The notes: generated by a model from the sequence alone, not told the origin. DNA of 64,000 bases from Anaerolineae bacterium (GCA_022843745.1 JALHNB010000005.1:111392-175391), one strand, 5' to 3'. Numbered from the stretch's first letter, positions 33,948 through 43,943 are shown. Made by a program: numbers and translations.

Positions 33948-34222
33948 AGAATCCTACGAAAAGTATTTTTAGATAATTTGATTATAGTTCGATCAGTTTT
34001 TTTGTGGAGATCAGCTATTGCTTCAAAAATTAGTGAAATTTTTATCGAACCACCAATGTATGGCAAATGAAAGGTGTTTTGGGTACATTTAAAGGCAGTG
34101 AAAGCAATCGAAATCTGAAGCATTAAGACGCAAGCAATTTTAAAAATTCGCCGCACTATAACGCTGATGACGATTTTAATAATTTAAACTTGATTTTGTA
34201 TGCAAAGGTTAAAAGAAATACT

Positions 34223-34414
34223 ATGAATGCGTATTGCAAACATTGCCGCTCCGAACATGCCGCCTGGTCCCGCTTGAATGATGGCTATATTTGCGGGTTG
34301 TGTGGCAAGCGAGATCGTGATATTCAGTTAAGACCCGTTGGCAGCGGCGAATCGGTTAGCCGTCCCCACGCTGTCGCGCACCCCGTTCGTCGGCAGCGCA
34401 CTGTACGAGCCTAA
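34223..34414 (+). CDS. Small zinc-ribbon protein
   Basis: 63 residues from ATG 34223, beginning MNAYCKHCRSEHAAW and with CGLCGKRD about 17 residues later: a C2-C2 zinc ribbon with a basic, disordered C-terminal tail (RPHAVAHPVRRQRT). No family is recognised; a nucleic-acid or protein-binding role is likely. It stands between an A+T-rich spacer of about 275 bases and a terminator belonging to the convergent gene. The ribosome site is weak. Confidence 0.55.
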   Translation: MNAYCKHCRSEHAAWSRLNDGYICGLCGKRDRDIQLRPVGSGESVSRPHAVAHPVRRQRTVRA

Positions 34415-34429
34415 ATCTTCACATTCTCT

Positions 34430-34464
34430 AAAACAAAACCGCGCAGGGTATCATTTGCGCGGTT
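34430..34464 (-). terminator. Rho-independent terminator of the small exporter gene
   Basis: Minus-strand hairpin AACCGCGCA/TGCGCGGTT (34464-34437) that overlaps the stop codon, followed by TTTTGTTTT. Confidence 0.8.
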
Positions 34465-34909
34465 ACTGTAGTGATTGTGCTCCCACTACGCCAAGTAATA
34501 CGGCAGTCGTGAGCAGCACACTCCAACCTAACGCGCCAAGCGCCATCCAGATAAAAAGACGGCGCGGCGCGGCATTGGACGATAAACCTAAAACTGCGCC
34601 AATTTGTGCACCAACGGTCATCGGTGCGAGCAAACCCAATCCGATAGTGCCATAGCGCGACCACACTCGCCGGATCAGTCCGGGCTTTTCTGTTTGGCTA
34701 CCCCAACGCCGTGTTACCCAGCCGCGCAGCCGTTCTCCTGGCATCAATACCAGAGCGACCCCGCAGATATAACTCAACGTTGTCGTGAAGATGACGACGA
34801 CTGGTGACAACCCCAGCGCTAACCCGGCTGGAATGGCAGGCCAGAAGGTGAAAAACGCTACCGCGAAGATGCTCAGGATTTTCGGCAGCGCGATAAAAAT
34901 CTCGTCCAT
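34463..34909 (-). CDS. Small multidrug export family membrane protein
   Basis: 148 residues with about four membrane segments, resembling the COG2426/Sm_multidrug_ex family. A GTIGLGLLAPMTVGAQIGAV stretch near residue 88 is the conserved glycine-rich helix. Actual drug export is not well established for the family; small-ion or envelope roles are possible. Single gene with its own terminator. Confidence 0.72.
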   Translation of the reverse strand: MDEIFIALPKILSIFAVAFFTFWPAIPAGLALGLSPVVVIFTTTLSYICGVALVLMPGERLRGWVTRRWGSQTEKPGLIRRVWSRYGTIGLGLLAPMTVGAQIGAVLGLSSNAAPRRLFIWMALGALGWSVLLTTAVLLGVVGAQSLQ

Positions 34910-35037
34910 AGTTGATCCTTATACACGGCGGGATTGAATAATCCTTCATGATACAAGAATCATGTTTCGAATTGAACCGGAAGTCACTACGGATCGGTAT
35001 TTACTGTAATGCGTACTGATCGCGAGAGTCAGCGCCT

Positions 35038-35271
35038 CTAAATATCCGATTCGCGGAGAATCGTCTGCGGACAGGGTTGATGTGCTGGTCGGGTGAACTG
35101 TTGACGCACCCGGTAGACGACACTGTTCAGCAGAGTTTTTATGATTGCGACTATTTTTATTTGCCGGTCTGCCATGACCTGGTTCGCGAGACGATCATTC
35201 GCCCGTTCACGTATTAAATCCTGATGACGCTGAAGATGATTCTGAAAATTCATCGGACTCATACCCATCAT
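35038..35271 (-). CDS. Hypothetical 77-residue basic protein
   Basis: A short, basic, probably helical protein (NFQNHLQRHQDLIRERANDR, then IVAIIKTLLNSVVYRVRQQF). No family recognised. Support comes from AAGGGA six bases before the ATG and from its coding-like composition; it lies alone in a gap between two genes. Confidence 0.5.
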   Translation of the reverse strand: MMGMSPMNFQNHLQRHQDLIRERANDRLANQVMADRQIKIVAIIKTLLNSVVYRVRQQFTRPAHQPCPQTILRESDI

Positions 35272-35416
35272 GTTCTGTCCCTTCGCTCTAGCTTACGGAT
35301 TTCAGTGTATGGTGGGTGGTTTCGAAAATGAACTGATTTAGTTTTTTCTAAAATGATCGCCTGAGAACCGATATTCGATATATGATAATCTCAGAAGAAG
35401 CGTAAGGACGTTTGCG

Positions 35417-36409
35417 ATGCCGATTATCCAATTCACCTCGCAAGATATGGCTGAAATCCGTTTTGCATACAGCCCTCAGATCGAAATTGTTAGCAGCTAT
35501 GTCGTCTATTCCAAATCCGTTGTGGATGGACGTTTTCGCTCCTGGATTGAGGAAACGCGCGAAGGACTCCAGAGTGTTGACCTGCCCTATATGCGCGATT
35601 TAATCCTGAATAGACCCTATATCCCAGATTTTTTAACGCCGACGCCAATGACGACGCGTGAACCAATCGAGGAATTGTTCCAAACCATGCTCGAAACACC
35701 GGAAGATATTGTTCGCAATAACATCCTGTCATCCATCGAATATTCTGGTGAATCAGAGATTCGTCAACAATTTTTGGCCTATCCACGCGAGTCCTTATTC
35801 TGCCTTGTCGAAGAACTTCGGTTGTACTGGCAGCGGGCGCTGGCACGGCATTGGTCGCGTATTAATGCCGTTTTAGAGGGCGACATTTTGTACCGGGCGC
35901 GGCGGTTAGCGCTGGAAGGTGTAAGCGGCTTGTTTGAGGATTTGAGTCCGGTCATCTCTTTGCAACCGGGACAGATTGTTATTTCCAAGCCTGCGGCTAC
36001 CAAAGTGTTATGTGCCCGCGATACCAGTCTGCATGGTGATGGCGTTCAACTTGTCCCTGTCGTATTTTCGAAGGCCTCGATCATGTGGCAGATTGATTCG
36101 GAATGGCGACCCATGTTGGTTTATAGTGCGCGGGGAGCAGGCCTTTGGTGGCAGCCCCAATTGCTCTATGAATCGAATCAGGCGCTCGAATTGACGCTCG
36201 GCACAGGCCGCGCCAGTGTTCTGCAAGCGCTCATTACGCCTCTCAGTACCGGGGAATTGGCGCACAAATTGCAGGTGTCGTCAGGCGCGATTTCGCAGCA
36301 TCTGGGGCGTTTAAACGAAGCAGGCCTGGTTGAGCCACACCGCAGCGGCAAACGTGTCTACTACCAGCTTACAGAACGCGGCGAAGGTCTGCTCGCGCTG
36401 TTCAATTGA
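35417..36409 (+). CDS. ArsR-like transcriptional regulator with long N-terminal domain
   Basis: 330 residues. The C-terminal 70 residues are an ArsR/SmtB winged helix: ALITPLSTGELAHKLQVSSG, then AISQHLGRLNEAGLVEPHR and the wing GKRVYYQLTERG. The first 250 residues resemble the DUF5937 sensor domain found before such helices (opening IQFTSQDMAEIRFAYSP). There are no clustered cysteines, so metal sensing is unlikely; a small-molecule ligand is more probable. TTTGCG separates AAGGACG from the ATG. No target operon is adjacent. Confidence 0.85.
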   Translation: MPIIQFTSQDMAEIRFAYSPQIEIVSSYVVYSKSVVDGRFRSWIEETREGLQSVDLPYMRDLILNRPYIPDFLTPTPMTTREPIEELFQTMLETPEDIVRNNILSSIEYSGESEIRQQFLAYPRESLFCLVEELRLYWQRALARHWSRINAVLEGDILYRARRLALEGVSGLFEDLSPVISLQPGQIVISKPAATKVLCARDTSLHGDGVQLVPVVFSKASIMWQIDSEWRPMLVYSARGAGLWWQPQLLYESNQALELTLGTGRASVLQALITPLSTGELAHKLQVSSGAISQHLGRLNEAGLVEPHRSGKRVYYQLTERGEGLLALFN

Positions 36410-36465
36410 GGCAAAATCTAAGCTTTTTGATTATAGACGGCGAGATCACGCCGGGATGCAACCAG

Positions 36466-36786
36466 TCACCAGGATTGCTCAAACCGATCACGAAAAGCGC
36501 TTGGGCTGATTTTCGCCAGCCTGACCAGCACATAGGCTGAACCGCGATAGTGATCGGTGATGTAATAGATTTCTGGTTCGGCCTCAATCAAAAATTCCTG
36601 CTCCAGTTCGCCGACTTTCAAAACAAGTGCTGTTCCGTCATCGTACATCCGCGCGAAAAATTTACTCCGCGCTCGAAAAGCTGGTGTGCCATAGGAGATG
36701 CCCTCTTTAACGCCTGGAAAACCTCGCGCAATTTCGCGAATCTCGTCTAAGGTAATGCCGTTTCCGTCGTTCTTGGAGCTGCTCAC
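36466..36786 (-). CDS. MmcQ/YjbR family protein
   Basis: 106 residues from a GTG start with CGAGGGA upstream. The MmcQ/YjbR fold is shown by ITLDEIREIARGFPGVKEG, YGTPAFRARSKFFARMY and TDHYRGSAYVLVRLAKIS. E. coli YjbR is called DNA-binding from its structure; the role is unproven. A second family member is at 42.6-42.9 kb. Longer in-frame starts exist but run through a palindromic repeat into the neighbouring gene, so I reject them. Confidence 0.8.
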   Translation of the reverse strand: MSSSKNDGNGITLDEIREIARGFPGVKEGISYGTPAFRARSKFFARMYDDGTALVLKVGELEQEFLIEAEPEIYYITDHYRGSAYVLVRLAKISPSAFRDRFEQSW

Positions 36787-36834
36787 GACCTGTTTCCCTC
36801 GATTTTTAACATACATTTGGTTGGGTAGTTTTCC

Positions 36835-36863
36835 GTAGGGGCGGATCTCAGAGCAGCCCCTAC
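36835..36863. repeat. GTAGGGGC palindromic repeat, copy 4
   Basis: 29 bp, ends GTAGGGGC and GCCCCTAC intact, with a mismatched centre. It sits between the acyl-CoA ligase stop and the YjbR gene start, both on the minus strand. Confidence 0.85.
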
Positions 36864-36920
36864 AATGTTGATGCCTCGTAATAAATTTTCTGTCTGGCGG
36901 AAAAGCTGATTGCTGACGAG

Positions 36921-38681
36921 CTACTTTCGAAACTGCGTATGCTCCCATTCCGCGAACAGGTCTTGCAGCCGCAAACGCTGATATTTTCCGGTGGTGGTGA
37001 CGGGAATATCCGTACCGAAAACAACAACTTTTGGTCGCTTCTCGAACGTCATCCGCGCCCGACAGTGGGCGATAATCGTCTCAGAGTCCAGTTGTGAGCC
37101 TTCCTGCGGGACGATATACGCGCCGACTTCCTCACCGTAATAATCATTTTTGAAGGCAATCGCCAAACCAACTTTGACACCAGGGATTTCCAGCAGCACT
37201 TCCTCAATATCAAACGGGCTGAATTTGACACCGCCCCGGTTAATCAACTCCTTGATGCGCCCGGTGATGAAAAAGAAGCGCCGCCCGCGTTCATCTTCCT
37301 CGTAAAAGCCCTCGTCGCCGCTGCGAAACCAGTTAAATTTAAACGTTTCCGTATTGGCATCGGGACGCTGATAATAGTATTTCATGATGTTGTGGCCGCG
37401 AATACAGATTTCGCCGCGTTCACCTGGGCCAAGCATCTGTCCGCTGCCGATGGATTCAAAGATTGCCATCTCGTTACATTCAATCGGGCAGCCGATGCTC
37501 GGATAACCGTAATCCAGCATCCAGTGGCGGTGTTCATCCCAGGTGAGATTGATCGGAAGGTGGCAGTTGTAACAGGTCGATTCGCTCAGGCCGTAACCAT
37601 GCAAAATGGGGAAGCCGAATAGTTCCTCGAAATTTTTGACCAATGTCATCGAGAGTGTGCCTGCGCCGCACATCAAATGGCGAAAATGAGTCAAATCTTG
37701 GCGCTTGATGCCCGCGCCGAAGATGGGATTGCCCTGCCTGATCTGCTCCTCGGCATACTCGACGCAGAATTGCAGCAACGTCGGCACGACGCTGACGATA
37801 TGAACGCGCTCGGCGGTGATGCGTCGCCAAAAATTGTTGACTGAGAATGAGCGATTCAAAACGGTTGATCCACCTACATAGAGAGGGGTCATAATCGTCG
37901 CGACAATCCCGTTGACATGATGAATCGGCAGCACACACATCAGGCGTTGATTGCCCGTGATCGCCTGCCAGTTTGCCATTCCATAGGCATCCACCAGCAA
38001 GTTATATTGGGTCAGCACGACCCCTTTTGGTGCGCCCGTCGTGCCGCTGGTATAGACCAGAAGCGCCTCGTCATCGAGCGCTGGCGTGAAATCGCCCAGA
38101 TAAGAGGTCGGCAAATTTTTCACGGCTTCATGAAACTGCATGTAATCGGGGCGTGGTGTGCCACCAACCTGCACGATTTGCCGGATATTGGGTGCGCCCA
38201 GGCCTTCTGCCCCTGAGCCATGAATAATTTTCTCGGCGCGTTCCAGATATTCCCCGCGTACAAAGCAGATCACTGCCTCGCTGTTACGCAAAATAAATGC
38301 GATTCGTTGGTCATCTTCTGAGACATTTTGCGGCGCGACGGTTGCGCCGATCAACCAGCAGGCGAAATAAATGATGGCCGTGTCGCTGTGGTTATAGGCA
38401 ATCGTCGCGACTCGATCTCCACGCTGGACACCCAGGTCTTCATGCAGCATATTCGCGACCTGATGCGCCCGTGCGTTGAATTCGGAGTAAGTCAACTCCT
38501 CATGGTTGCCGTCAGCGTCATAGTGAATCATGAAGGTTTTTTCAGGCGTGGTACGCGCGTGTTGGGAAAGCAACTGGCGGATATTGTCGTAGGGAACCTT
38601 GCGGTGCTGCTGTGGCACGCCGTTGAGGGTTTGCGCCGCGCTGATCTTTGCCAGAGTCGCCTCGTCTACGCTGTGAGACAT
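36921..38681 (-). CDS. Acyl-CoA synthetase / AMP-dependent ligase
   Basis: 586 residues of the ANL superfamily, which activates a carboxylic acid to an acyl-adenylate and then a CoA thioester. Motif A3 is YTSGTTGAPKGVV; A5 lies around YGLSESTCYN; the hinge/A8 region is WFRSGDEGFYEEDERGRRFF with FITGRIKELINRGG; the A10 lysine is in TTGKYQRLRLQ near the C-terminus. The acid cannot be named; length and ITGRIKELI are as in long- or medium-chain fatty acid ligases. Followed by the YjbR gene on the same strand after a palindromic repeat. Confidence 0.92.
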   Translation of the reverse strand: MSHSVDEATLAKISAAQTLNGVPQQHRKVPYDNIRQLLSQHARTTPEKTFMIHYDADGNHEELTYSEFNARAHQVANMLHEDLGVQRGDRVATIAYNHSDTAIIYFACWLIGATVAPQNVSEDDQRIAFILRNSEAVICFVRGEYLERAEKIIHGSGAEGLGAPNIRQIVQVGGTPRPDYMQFHEAVKNLPTSYLGDFTPALDDEALLVYTSGTTGAPKGVVLTQYNLLVDAYGMANWQAITGNQRLMCVLPIHHVNGIVATIMTPLYVGGSTVLNRSFSVNNFWRRITAERVHIVSVVPTLLQFCVEYAEEQIRQGNPIFGAGIKRQDLTHFRHLMCGAGTLSMTLVKNFEELFGFPILHGYGLSESTCYNCHLPINLTWDEHRHWMLDYGYPSIGCPIECNEMAIFESIGSGQMLGPGERGEICIRGHNIMKYYYQRPDANTETFKFNWFRSGDEGFYEEDERGRRFFFITGRIKELINRGGVKFSPFDIEEVLLEIPGVKVGLAIAFKNDYYGEEVGAYIVPQEGSQLDSETIIAHCRARMTFEKRPKVVVFGTDIPVTTTGKYQRLRLQDLFAEWEHTQFRK

Positions 38682-38871
38682 AAATCTACCTTTTAGAATT
38701 TACCTGTTTGTAGCGAATTAAAGTTATCCATTTGGGACGAATTATAGCTTGTAAAAAATCTGAACAAAACCTCAATGCACTGTAATAACGAGAGTAATTA
38801 TAATAAAGATGTGTTTGAAATATGAATTGAAATCATTTCTTTATTAATGATTTCGCAAGAAAGGAAACCTC

Positions 38872-39360
38872 TTGAACCGCAAAAAATTTCTGGTGATGGC
38901 CTTTGTTCTCGCGCTGACTTTACTAACCACCCAGGTAACATTCGCAAGTGGCTTTAGTTCCCAAACGAGCGTGCAGTATATCGACATTTCTGAGGTCACG
39001 AATGTCCCGTGCGCGGCAAATGGTGCAGGCGAATATGTCGCCTATGCAGGGACACTGCGTGTAACGATGCGGACGACTGTCCTGGGGCCGCTGACTCTAG
39101 TGCAGGAAGCCTATGATGTCATATCCATTACCGGTATCGGCATGACCACCGGGACACGTTATATCGGAAGTGGCACAACGCGCTCGGCTTACTGGACACG
39201 CACCGGCGGAAATTCAGTTTCTACCCTGTGGAATGTTTTTAACATGATTGGCGAAGGGCCAGCACCAGATTTGCGTGTGCGGGCGCTGCTCGTCACCCGG
39301 CTTAACGCGAACGGCGATGTGATCCATTACAAAGAGCGCGTTAGCGTCACCTGTCAGTAG
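38872..39360 (+). CDS. Secreted protein of unknown function
   Basis: 162 residues from a TTG start with AAAGGA seven bases upstream. Signal peptide: RKKFLVMAFVLALTLLTTQV with cleavage after TFA. The mature part is beta-rich, with two cysteines at its ends (VPCAANG and VTCQ at the C-terminus) that could close one disulfide-bridged domain. No family recognised. TATAAT at 38799-38804 may be its -10 box. Confidence 0.75.
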   Translation: MNRKKFLVMAFVLALTLLTTQVTFASGFSSQTSVQYIDISEVTNVPCAANGAGEYVAYAGTLRVTMRTTVLGPLTLVQEAYDVISITGIGMTTGTRYIGSGTTRSAYWTRTGGNSVSTLWNVFNMIGEGPAPDLRVRALLVTRLNANGDVIHYKERVSVTCQ

Positions 39361-39394
39361 AGCTAAGGAGCAGATAAGCATCATCTCTTAGCGC

Positions 39395-40174
39395 TTATGG
39401 TCGCCAGGACAGGTTGCTTTTGTGTATTCCATCGGCGGTAATTTGCTGGAAGTTACCGCCGTCAGCATCCATGACGTAAATCTCCGAATGGATGCTTTCC
39501 AGCGATATAAACGCGATCTGGCGATCATTGGCTGACCACTGTGGCAGTTCGCGAAAGAGGATGTTATTGCTGGTGAGTTGATGTCGCTGAGTCGGGCCAT
39601 TGATAACAATGCCCCAATGTCCATTTTTATAGGACATTATCATAAAATGGTTGGGATCAAACCGGGGTTCGAATAGCTGCTCAAACGCAAGCTGATCAAA
39701 GGGCTGCCTGTCGCTGCCATCGGTGCGAACGCGGAAAATCGGCGCATCAACGCCGGGATGAGCGCGATAATAGATGTAAGCGCTGTCGGCAGACCAGGTG
39801 GGGTTGTACTGGTCGATGGTCAGATCATTTGTCAGGGCGTGAATATTGCCGCCATTCGCATCCATCACATAGAGCCAGCGACCCCCATCTCGGCGGGATT
39901 GAAACACGATGTAGCGGCCATCCGGCGACCAAACCGCCTGGGTATCGAGCGAGTCATTGCGGGTCAGGTTGTGTCGGATTTTATGCCCAATATCGAGCAA
40001 AAAAATATCATAATTCTGATTGACCAGGGCATCATAAACAAGCTGACCGCTGTCCGGTAGAGCCTCGCTGAGAGCGATTGATGCGCTAACCAACCCAATG
40101 CTCAAACACGTTATCAGCGCAGCGACTCGGAAAACCCATTCTGACATCAATCGCCTCGACATATCGGACACCAA
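39395..40174 (-). CDS. TolB-like beta-propeller protein with membrane anchor
   Basis: 259 residues. A signal anchor (FRVAALITCLSIGLVSASIA) is followed by five or six PD40 blades of the TolB type: AVWSPDGRYIVFQSRRDGGR, YVMDANGGNIHALT, PTWSADSAYIYY, PQWSANDRQIAFIS, YVMDADGGNFQQIT. It lies seven bases downstream of the small TIR gene and is very probably co-transcribed, repeating as separate genes the TIR-plus-propeller combination that is fused at 1-4 kb. The TTG start at 40174 is used; ATG 40162 is possible. Confidence 0.85.
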   Translation of the reverse strand: MVSDMSRRLMSEWVFRVAALITCLSIGLVSASIALSEALPDSGQLVYDALVNQNYDIFLLDIGHKIRHNLTRNDSLDTQAVWSPDGRYIVFQSRRDGGRWLYVMDANGGNIHALTNDLTIDQYNPTWSADSAYIYYRAHPGVDAPIFRVRTDGSDRQPFDQLAFEQLFEPRFDPNHFMIMSYKNGHWGIVINGPTQRHQLTSNNILFRELPQWSANDRQIAFISLESIHSEIYVMDADGGNFQQITADGIHKSNLSWRP

Positions 40175-40180
40175 ATGCCC

Positions 40181-40600
40181 CTATAGATCGCGAGCAGTTC
40201 TGGCAAAATGATATCGCTGAATCTGGCTGACGAGTTCACGGATTTCTGAGGCGAAATTGCGACTCCAGCGCAGATCAAACCAGGGATCGCCCTGTAATTC
40301 AATCAGCAGTGGGTGCGCAGGTGTACCGTCCATAACGACTGGCAAAATGGGGATGTTCGAATCTATTGCGTGATTAACCGCCGCCGTAACCCAACTGGAT
40401 TGAGGCGTGTCTTTGGTGAGGATAACGACCACGCAAGAAGCCTGCACGATCTTATTTTCCAACTCGGCACGCCAGGTTGGGCTGCCAGGCGTGAGCAAGC
40501 CGTCCGGCCACACCCGCAAGCCATACAAGCGCAGCGCTTCGCGGAGGAGACGTGCGCGTTCAATATCTTTAAAGCTGTAACTGAGAAAGATGTGATCCAT
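40181..40600 (-). CDS. Stand-alone TIR protein lacking the catalytic Glu
   Basis: 139 residues, TIR domain only: box 1 HIFLSYSFKD, the central GLRVWPDG, and VVVILTKDTPQSSWV. In NADase TIR domains a Glu follows the S.W/C motif (SxWVxxE); here the segment is SSWVTAAVNHA, so Ala74 is at that position. The protein is therefore probably a binding or scaffold TIR, not an NADase. It is the first gene of a two-gene unit with the TolB-like propeller. Confidence 0.88.
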   Translation of the reverse strand: MDHIFLSYSFKDIERARLLREALRLYGLRVWPDGLLTPGSPTWRAELENKIVQASCVVVILTKDTPQSSWVTAAVNHAIDSNIPILPVVMDGTPAHPLLIELQGDPWFDLRWSRNFASEIRELVSQIQRYHFARTARDL

Positions 40601-40655
40601 CGTAAAAAAATATGCTATCTTTAGCCCAATTCAATTGTAACAGGAATCGCGTTTA

Positions 40656-41462
40656 ATGATCGAATTTTCGTGTCATACCTGGGCATTTAACGATCTCACA
40701 CTGCCAGAAGCGTTGGGGACGATTGCCCGAATGGGGTTTCGCTATGTCGATATTGGCAGCGGGCCGAACCTGAATGCCCCCCGCGCGGCATCTAATCCCC
40801 GCAAAGTCGCGGTAGAAATTGCCGATGACCTTGAAATTTTTAACCTCAAAATCAGCGATATTTATCTGATGCTGCCGCGTATTTCCGTCGCCGATGAGGA
40901 AGCGCGTCGCAAAGAAATAGACTTGTATAAGGCGCTCATTCCGTTTGTGAAAGCGCTGGATGCACCGGGGATTACGCTCTCACCGGGGTTAGCACAGCCA
41001 GCAGAAGACCTTGAAGCACATGACCGCGCTGTTGATGCGCTGCGCGAGATGGTTCGCGCTGGCAAAGAATCAGATTTGCGCGTCAGTATCGAGCCGCATC
41101 TTGATTCGCTGGTACATACGCCGGAACAAGCACTTAAAATGGTGAAAGATGTGCCGGGGCTGGAAATCACGCTCGATTGGGCGCACATGATCTGCCAAAA
41201 TATCCCGTCCGCCGAAATTCTGACCCTGCTCCCGCACACCCGCCATGTTCAGATACGGCAGGCGGCGAAAAAGCAGCTTCAGACGACATTTGAAAAAGGA
41301 CAAATTGACATCCGGCAGATCATGGACGCTTTGAAGAACGCCCATTATGATGGTGTTATCTGCATGGAATATATGAATATGACCGGCTGGCATGGGATGG
41401 CGGCTGTTGATGCTGTCCGGGAAAGCGCCAGAATGCGCGATGCGCTGCGCAACATTCGGTAG
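40656..41462 (+). CDS. Sugar phosphate isomerase/epimerase family TIM barrel
   Basis: 268 residues of the xylose isomerase-like/AP-endonuclease 2 TIM-barrel family. Probable metal and substrate residues are Glu in SIEPHLDS, Asp/His in LDWAHMI, the His of HVQIRQA and Glu in ICMEYMN near the C-terminus. Relatives interconvert keto-sugars or dehydrate inositol; the exact reaction is open. It is a single gene, divergent from the TIR gene across 55 bases, and followed by a short-repeat region. Confidence 0.8.
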   Translation: MIEFSCHTWAFNDLTLPEALGTIARMGFRYVDIGSGPNLNAPRAASNPRKVAVEIADDLEIFNLKISDIYLMLPRISVADEEARRKEIDLYKALIPFVKALDAPGITLSPGLAQPAEDLEAHDRAVDALREMVRAGKESDLRVSIEPHLDSLVHTPEQALKMVKDVPGLEITLDWAHMICQNIPSAEILTLLPHTRHVQIRQAAKKQLQTTFEKGQIDIRQIMDALKNAHYDGVICMEYMNMTGWHGMAAVDAVRESARMRDALRNIR

Positions 41463-41488
41463 TTGATTAGCGTCTCAGCCAGTCAGCT

Positions 41489-41575
41489 TTTTAGTGCTGA
41501 GTGAAAAGTGCTGAGTGCTGAGTTTAAGACTTTTAATTTACTCAACACTTGGTACTTATCTCACAATCCCGTGTT
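41489..41575. repeat. GTGCTGA short-sequence repeats
   Basis: AGTGCTGAGT units occur three times at 41493-41524, and a weaker inverted part (ACTCAACACTTGGTACTTA) follows at 41540-41558. This is like the heptamer STRR/REP-type repeats of cyanobacteria and Chloroflexota. It lies in the gap between two plus-strand genes. Confidence 0.65.
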
Positions 41576-41620
41576 TTCGCTGAAACGCTGAATGCTGATT
41601 GGCTTTTAAGGAGAAAATAA

Positions 41621-42565
41621 ATGTCCGATATTATCATCATCGGCGGCGGGCTGACCGGACTGTCGGCGGCGTTCGAACTCGAAAAAATGGGAATCGCCTA
41701 CACGTTGATCGAGGTAAAAGGGCGGCTTGGCAGCAATATCATCAGCGAGAAGCGCGATGGGTTTGTGCTGGATGGCGGCCCGTTTGTGCTGAATCGTTCG
41801 CGCGAATGGCCGCTTCTGGACGAATTAGGATTGGGTGATGCGCTGTATCAGGTTGCGCAACTGCCTAAAGGGAATGAGCTGGTCGCGTTTAAAGATGGCA
41901 CACAAACGCTGGTCGATACGCTGGTGAATCATCTGAAAAACGGACGCATCATCACGCGCATGTCGGTCAGCACACTCGGAAAAGTCGAAAATCGATTCGC
42001 CGTCTGCCTGGAAAATGGCATGGTCATGAACGCTGATGGCCTGATCGTCGCTGCGCCTGCCCGTTATGCCGAGCGCATGTTTTATACATTTCAGCCGGAG
42101 ATCAGCCAGAGATTGCTCAAGCATCACTACGACAGTATCACGCGCGTAACGCTCGGCTACCGTAAAGATCAAATCAGCGTACCGTTCAGAGCGCCGGAGG
42201 ATCCAAGCTGTGCTTTTGGAAGCTGGACGGATAGCGAGTATCGCGTGCCTCCCGGTCATATTCTGATACAGGTCGGCGTGCGTTTACCGCTGGAACGCAC
42301 CACGCCGGAAATCATCACGCGAGAATTGCAGCGAATTATGGACTGGCCGACTGACATAGTGGTGCAGCGCGTCGATTATTGGCCGGAATCGCATTCGCTA
42401 ATGCCGCATAATCCCAGCCATGACGCGGATATGGCGGCGATTGAAGCCTTGCTGCCGGAGGGTGTGGCATTGGTGGGCAGCGATTATCGCGCGGATCGCT
42501 TTGAAGATCGCATGGATCAAGGACGGGCCGCTGCACGTAAGATCGCGGAAGCGGTGAAAAAATAG
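41621..42565 (+). CDS. FAD-dependent oxidoreductase, protoporphyrinogen oxidase-like, short
   Basis: 314 residues. The N-terminal FAD motif IIIGGGLTGLSAAFELE is followed by IEVKGRLGSNI..KRDGFVLDGGP, the style of protoporphyrinogen oxidase/amine oxidase proteins. The C-terminal FAD loop is VALVGSDYRADRFEDRMDQG. It is roughly 130 residues shorter than HemY-type enzymes, with a shortened substrate/membrane-binding region, but the frame is intact. Heme, carotenoid or unknown substrates are all possible; no heme genes are adjacent. AAGGAG precedes the ATG. Confidence 0.8.
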   Translation: MSDIIIIGGGLTGLSAAFELEKMGIAYTLIEVKGRLGSNIISEKRDGFVLDGGPFVLNRSREWPLLDELGLGDALYQVAQLPKGNELVAFKDGTQTLVDTLVNHLKNGRIITRMSVSTLGKVENRFAVCLENGMVMNADGLIVAAPARYAERMFYTFQPEISQRLLKHHYDSITRVTLGYRKDQISVPFRAPEDPSCAFGSWTDSEYRVPPGHILIQVGVRLPLERTTPEIITRELQRIMDWPTDIVVQRVDYWPESHSLMPHNPSHDADMAAIEALLPEGVALVGSDYRADRFEDRMDQGRAAARKIAEAVKK

Positions 42566-42567
42566 AT

Positions 42568-42915
42568 TCACGAAAATGGAGTTGGGTACTGCGCCACCAG
42601 GCGTTTCGGCGCATAAGCCCGCCACGCATCCTCAAATAAATTGCGCAGTTCTTCGCGATCCGCTTTGGGCATCCGAATCAGAACGCACTCAAAGTTGGCG
42701 TAGTGGTCAGCCATGTAATAAATGTCCGGCTTGGTGGTAAGTAAATATTCGCGTTCCAATCGATCCGGTACTTTAATGCACAGCGTGTCGGGGTCGATTT
42801 TGGCGATACAGGCGAGGAAGCGTTTGCCAATCTTGAAAGTTGGCCCACCGAATACCAGATGCTCCTCCACGTTGGGAAATGACAGGGCAATTTGCCGTAT
42901 TTCATCAAACTCCAT
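42568..42915 (-). CDS. MmcQ/YjbR family protein
   Basis: 115 residues: MEFDEIRQIALSFPNVEEHL, FGGPTFKIGKRFLACIAKID and ADHYANFECVLIRMPKAD give the MmcQ/YjbR pattern, paralogous to the protein at 36.5 kb. Start ATG 42915 is chosen because TGAGG lies six bases upstream. The gene is convergent with the oxidoreductase gene, stop codons two bases apart. Function unknown. Confidence 0.82.
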   Translation of the reverse strand: MEFDEIRQIALSFPNVEEHLVFGGPTFKIGKRFLACIAKIDPDTLCIKVPDRLEREYLLTTKPDIYYMADHYANFECVLIRMPKADREELRNLFEDAWRAYAPKRLVAQYPTPFS

Positions 42916-43045
42916 TTGCATCCTCACTGAGAACATTTGTTTTATGCCAGAATATCATAAATGTTTTATGGCTGCAAACGATGTCTATCACTATAAATTG
43001 TGCGATACTCATACTAAACGGACAGGCATAAAAGGCATATTTAGG

Positions 43046-43943
<898 letters not shown>

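Noticed and set aside
39660-39680. GGTTCGAAT reminiscent of a tRNA T-loop
   Set aside because: It lies inside the TolB-like gene and no cloverleaf can be drawn around it. No tRNA was found anywhere in the window.
40176-40186. Partial GCCCCTA sequence as a ninth palindrome copy (similarly at 52757-52766)
   Set aside because: Only one arm is recognisable at each place and no complementary partner is present.
42722-43045. N-terminal extension of the NUDIX protein
   Set aside because: It runs antisense through the YjbR gene and has no fold signature; the ATG at 43046 has a ribosome site and begins the Nudix domain properly.
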